This document shows positions 59,294-64,000 of a DNA stretch of 64,000 nucleotides, one piece after another. This DNA comes from Oscheius tipulae (lineage: Eukaryota; Nematoda; Chromadorea; Rhabditida; Rhabditidae): contig JASJZH010000006.1 of NCBI GenBank assembly GCA_037178975.1, positions 5,952,001-6,016,000 of the forward strand, in the 5' to 3' direction. A program made the translations under genes and the position numbers. A model generated the notes under the pieces. The model saw only the letters and a program-made list of their open reading frames with translations. It was not told where the DNA came from and did not search any database. Position 1 is the first letter of the stretch. Each line of letters begins with the position of its first letter.

Positions 59294-62200
59294 ACGCACA
59301 AACAATCGCCGATTAGGTGAAGCGATCAGCTGACTGTCCTATTATAATAGATGGCAGTGAGAAAAAAATAGAGATCAGCGAGCTGATCAGCTATTTCTCA
59401 GGCGGAACTCAGTGTTAAATTTATTCCAAGATGTAAACAATTATCCCTTTAAAACGCCGCCAACAGGATCATAAAGTTCGTACAAAGTTTCAGGTGGAAA
59501 GGAAAAACTGTCCTGAAAAACAAAGTAAAATTCCCTGGGGGCTATGACCATAAGCGTACGATCATTTTTTTGAAAGCCATAAAATTTCGATTAAAATTAT
59601 TCACATAAGAACAGCTATGCTGCAATGACGAAATGTTTCTTTGATCTTTCTTTTTTTTCTGCAGAGACTAATTGAAAAACCGCTAAAAGATTTTCGGGTC
59701 ATATGTAATTCCTCATCTCTAAAAGCTTATTGCCGAAAAGACCACATTCTTTACGTTCCTTGCCGAGTCCATTAGTTCGCAGAGACCGCACCCTCAAATT
59801 CCTTGAAGAACACGTTCACGTGGATCTCCTCCTTTTGAGAAAGAGAACAACGATTAAATCCACCCGGGTGATAGTTTCGGACTGATACTCGTAGGTATTA
59901 TCTAACCGGTCGCGTTACTTGTAAGCTACCAAATGAAACAAGAGTTATGGTGCTGGTCCAACCCATTGCGATCTAAGACCTTTCATCAAATTTTGTGAAA
60001 TTTTAGCATCAAAACGGTAGCGAAAGTACGTGTGCTTGTTAAGAAGGAAGTTTATGTTTTCGAGAGAACAGCGATCGTTCTCAAGGTGTCAAAGACCGCT
60101 TGACAGAAGCGATACCAGCATTTTATCTCTGTTTTTGATCACTTTCTTTGCCTAGCACGTGAATGATCCTAAAATAAGACGGCTTCTCTCCCTCTCTTAA
60201 CCCGAACCGGACTGTACGTGACGGTCAACGCTAACGTCACTAGCGCTCTCGGTCACCGTGGGTGCTCTTCATCAAACTGACAAGGCTTGATGGATTACTA
60301 TTTTCGACTGTATCAAATAAAGGAATAAAAATTTCAGTTATTCGCGCGGCGAATTCCAAGATAGAATGTTCTGATCATGACCATTTCTTTGAGCCGCGAA
60401 GCAGAATAAAAACAGTAACTGCTGAGAACCGTAAACAATAGCTACGTCAGGAAGCGGCGTCAGCGAATAATCGGTGAAAAAACTCTTACCTGCTCTACTC
60501 AAAATTTATCTTATGTCTACGAATACGTTCGTACTTTAGGGATAAGCTCACACACCTGCGGCAGTTAGTTAATGTTCTTACTCAAAATATTTGTCTAGTT
60601 TGCGGAATAATAGAAAGTGGCTTCAGATGGTCTAAGAAAAAAAGTGTCGTTATGTCAAAAGTACGTGGACAGAAACAGAACTGAAAAAATTAAAATTTTG
60701 GCCCCGCATCTGGTCGCGAGCATTGGATAATCTTTTTTGAGCCTTTCGCTTAGCTGTTAGTGGTCACAAATGGATAAGGCGACTGATTTGGACTGTCGCC
60801 GGGCACCCTCTAATCCATCAAAGCTTTAATTGCGGTAAGCAACACGTAAGAGCGTCTAGCCAATTGGCTAACTTAGTCACCGTTGTCACTTTCAGGTAGT
60901 TCGACTAACTTCAAAGGAGAAACAGCTATGTCAGCTTGTCTCACATTCCGCAATTAACAAGTTATTCTTACTTCATCATCAGAACCGGTACAGATCGAGT
61001 CAAGTGATTTGCGGATTGCCGTCAAGCTGGCGCCTTTTAGGAGTGAAACGTTCTTCGTTCTCCGTGTGTTTTGCTATTAACTTGGGTTTTTCGGCGAAAG
61101 TTAAATGCTTAATATGATACTGCGACAAGAGACGTGATTTTGTCGTAAATCCGACCAGACAAGACGACCAGGAAGGCAAGAGTCGTTTCTGCTTCACACT
61201 ATCAAGCAAGAATTAAATTTCTGAAATACATCATTGTCGAGAAAGATCACTGTAGCGGCGACTTCTGTTTAGCGTGTAATATTCGCAAATTTATCTAACA
61301 CAGCTCAGATGTATTGTATTATGTTATACCATATCTCAGTTCCGAATGAAAATTGTCAATGAAAAACACGAAGAAATGTTGTTCCTTGTTCCTGGTCTCG
61401 CGATAAAAATATGCTCGCGTCAAAGACAACAGAATGTCATTGAAGAAGGGTTTTGTTCGTGACCGTTAAACGCAGAAAAAGGCTCTCATCCATCACACTA
61501 AATACCGTTCGGAATGTCCCTATCATGTGGATGAGCCGCCTTCAGGGTGGACCAGATTATATTGTAAATATGTTGAAAAGTTAAAACAGCTTCATTCCAG
61601 GTCTCAGTATTCAAACAAAAACTGTGGACCAAAGTTTATGTCAAAAGTGACCAATTCTTTTTATGGCCATGTCCATTAGGCTGGAATGGTAGGTAAAAGA
61701 TCATTGTCTACGTTTCTGGCGCCGTTCCATTAGAATTTGCAATTTGATCGCGTTCGACCCTTAAACAGGATTAGGTTGTTACAGTTTCCCGACATTTCCT
61801 CGTTCGGGTTCGAAACCGTCCACGAAACTGTTGAGACAGACCGATCTCAGTCAATCGAATGGCCCCGTCTAATTGATTACTATTGCTATTTCCTGATAGG
61901 CGCCGTCTAAAAATATCGCCGCCGTTATAACAGGAATGCTCTGAAAAACTAAGCCTTAAACGTCTCTGTTCTTTGCGCTAATTAAAGTGACCACCGTGTC
62001 AGCTCATTTGAAACAAAAACATAGCACTCAACACGTGCGTTAAGCGATGGAAATAGGCTCAAGGTCGTAGAGTACGAAGAAATATTCGCTTGCCTCCAGG
62101 AATCTGTGCCACCTTGGGCTTGATGAAAAAACATGACGGGCATCTCAAACAGCCATCGGAGCCAACGAAAGACGAATTCTCGCGGCAATTTCGGTGAAAG

Positions 62201-62706
62201 AACAATAAACAAAATTCGGGACAACAATTTGAAGATGGTCTCAAAAATCTGTGGAAGTTCAGGATGGTCCCCCGACGATAATGTGTTGTTCTTTCAAGAA
62301 CTACCCAAAATAAGCTTTCAAGGTAGTTCAGATCGAGGACACCACTTCAGAACAGAGATCAAGGAGACTACTTACTGAAAGTGTTGCTTGTGTAACAAAG
62401 TTATACTTCTTTCACTCAAAATTTGAAGAACAGTAACAAGGAGCGGTTTGACGTTTTTGGTTTGTATTTGAAATGGCTTACTGCTTATGGTTAAATATAA
62501 GTGAGTATTATTAAAAGCTATGCATAATCAAACTCTCACCATCCATTTCTCTGTGCTTGTTATGATGATTCATGTGATCAAAAACATTTTCGTTTGGCGT
62601 TCACTTGGGAACGCCCATGGGACGCCGAACTTCCTTCGGTGCATGCTCCGCCCCTAAACCGTGCCCCTACATAAGGCAATCGGCGGTACGGTCCAACCAA
62701 CCAAAT
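59294..62706. other. Intergenic region, no supported gene
   Basis: About 3.4 kb between divergent genes. No open frame with family motifs is seen and I found no alsin RCC1 or DH exons here. A TATA-like CTACATAAGG at about 62667-62676 probably belongs to the next gene. Confidence 0.45.
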
Positions 62707-63497
62707 ATGTTCCAATACGTTCTCATCGGTCTAGTGGCATTTTCCCACGCTCTTCCTACCCGTACCGGCATCTTCCTTGCTGATCCCGATGGTAAACACA
62801 ATAATCGGAACGTCTATTTATACAATTCTTTTCAGCATCTGAGACCAACCCCGATACCATGGAAGTTGTGCAAGTCGGCTCCCAGCTTTTCTTCAGGGAT
62901 CTTGATGGCACCCTGATCAGCGTCGACCAAGAAGCTCCTGTTGAGAAGAAACGCGAAAAGATTGCCAACATGAAGGCCACTTCCAAGGACGGCAAAGAAC
63001 ACAAACAGCCTGCTCCCGCATTTGCCATGGAGGAGCCCAAGGACTATGATTTCATGAGCGGACAGCCTGGGGTACCTCCAAAGCTTCCCGCTGGAGCTTT
63101 TGTCAACTTTCGACCTGCTGAAGTTGCTCCTGACACTTTTGACTTCAAAGAGTCTCCCGCCGTTTCTAATCCTGCTTCTACCTACCTAGAGGGTGGAGAT
63201 TTCGACAAGGTAAACAGCAATTCCTGAACTGTACTCATTCAACTGTTTTAGATTCCCGCTCCCAAGTGTGAAATGGCTGGCTGTGTTGGACCTATGCCTA
63301 ATGACGGCTCCTTCTCCCTTACTGGCGACAACAACGCCGACAAGGAGTCGTGCTTCCAAACTTTCGTCCCTCTCAATGGCTGTGTTGGAGGCAAAGGCTA
63401 CCCTATGGGCATGCTCTGCACCATCTGCTGTGACTGCTCCAACGACTTTGTCACAGAGATGAAGAAGACTGTTGGCTTCAAGTCCTACAAGCCTTAG
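62707..63497 (+). CDS. Secreted cysteine-rich protein of unknown function
   Basis: Three exons (62707-62791, 62836-63209, 63252-63497) give 234 residues. A signal peptide (MFQYVLIGLVAFSHALPT) is followed by an acidic segment (GSQLFFRDLDGTLISVDQ), a Lys-rich stretch, and Pro/Ala-rich spacing. The last exon is a compact cysteine domain: CEMAGCVGPMPNDGSFS, then CFQTFVPLNGCVGGKGYPMG and MLCTICCDCSNDF. Eight cysteines in about 70 residues, including an adjacent pair, suggest a disulfide-bonded extracellular module. I do not recognise the family. Codon use is regular and rich in C-ending codons, as in highly expressed genes. An excretory or structural role is possible but unproven. Confidence 0.88.
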
Positions 63498-64000
63498 GTT
63501 CCCAGTTCTTTCTTATGTACCTTCTTCCCTAGCTAGTCTTCATATTAACCGCTTCTAGGGACTACGAGTCCTATTGATCTCTCGACGGGTCTGTCCATAT
63601 ACCCTGTACAGCTGTATATACCCAATTACATGTACATATCAAGCACACTGTTGGTTGTTCGCGTGCGGTACAATGAAAAGTGTATGATACCCAGTTGTTT
63701 TTCCTTGGAAAGCGAAAGTCCAAAAGCTGAAGTACTCTTGCAAAGTTTTACATGACCCAAGTTGAAAACAAGAAAGGGTCTATTCGGAATTAGAATCTGG
63801 GTACTTGGCAGGAGACACTCTTCTTTCACGCCAAAACAGTCAGTCAGGATCAAAATCTCTCCGCATCTTTGAGCTACTAAAACCTGCTTCTTGCTCTATT
63901 CTGGGCGAAGATTGTATGGAATCTCTGCGCTGTAATCAATATACTGACACCGAAAAAGTGAGCTATGATCATGACTTGAGATGGGAAAACAACCCTCTAT
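63498..64000. other. 3' flank of the cysteine-rich gene
   Basis: No further gene is visible before the window ends. No canonical AATAAA was found, so the 3' end of the last gene is undefined. Confidence 0.45.

Noticed and set aside
1-64000. CRISPR array, bacterial operon or prophage
   Set aside because: Genes carry introns, polyadenylation signals and animal-specific families; no regularly spaced direct repeats were seen.

Overview
The window comes from an invertebrate with very compact genes, almost certainly a nematode. It carries a FLP-6 neuropeptide precursor with KSAYMRFG peptides, innexin gap-junction exons, an Srx/Srsx-like serpentine receptor and a BCL11-family zinc-finger gene. Most introns are only about 36-45 nt long. 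I could not place it below phylum. Every gene model below was built by eye from reading frames, splice sites and intron phase; none is backed by transcripts or a database search.

Layout. 0-3 kb: an innexin gene with two alternative first exons. 3.4-5.9 kb: a secreted protein with a chitin-binding-like domain and LDL-receptor class A repeats. 6.6-7.3 kb: an amidated neuropeptide precursor with repeated -SAGFG peptides. 7.3-17.5 kb: a 10 kb stretch with no gene I can support, rich in TGGTCA/TGACCA hexamers, which leads into bcl-11 (17.5-21.5 kb). 23.0-23.1 kb: a candidate 42-residue membrane micropeptide. 23.6-24.5 kb: a glycine-rich secreted protein. 24.8-25.9 kb: one or two hypothetical small genes. 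26.4-27.4 kb: a SETMAR/SET-23-like histone methyltransferase. 28.7-30.2 kb (minus): a secreted Pro/Gln-rich GYA-repeat protein.

31.7-33.8 kb is a small graveyard of mobile elements: a fold-back inverted repeat, a non-LTR reverse transcriptase relic and a decayed Tc1/mariner element. Gene content resumes with a serpentine receptor (37.1-39.0 kb), a hemopexin matrix metalloproteinase (39.4-41.6 kb) and flp-6 (44.2-44.8 kb). On the minus strand follow a NatC subunit gene (NAA35/Mak10; 45.9-48.5 kb) and an alsin-like PH-MORN-VPS9 gene (49.1-59.3 kb). A 7 kb intron of the alsin-like gene splits its VPS9 domain and contains a separate plus-strand gene (54.0-55.3 kb). A secreted cysteine-rich protein closes the window (62.7-63.5 kb).

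The genes are functionally mixed: signalling (innexin, receptor, two neuropeptides), chromatin and transcription, extracellular matrix or cuticle, and housekeeping. No operon is evident, although the alsin-like gene and the NAA35 gene lie close together on one strand. The most unusual features are the alternative innexin N-terminal exons, repeated GC-AG introns, an apparent AT-AG intron in the SET gene, the phase-1 exon cassettes of the neuropeptide gene, the nested gene within the alsin-like gene, and the micropeptide.
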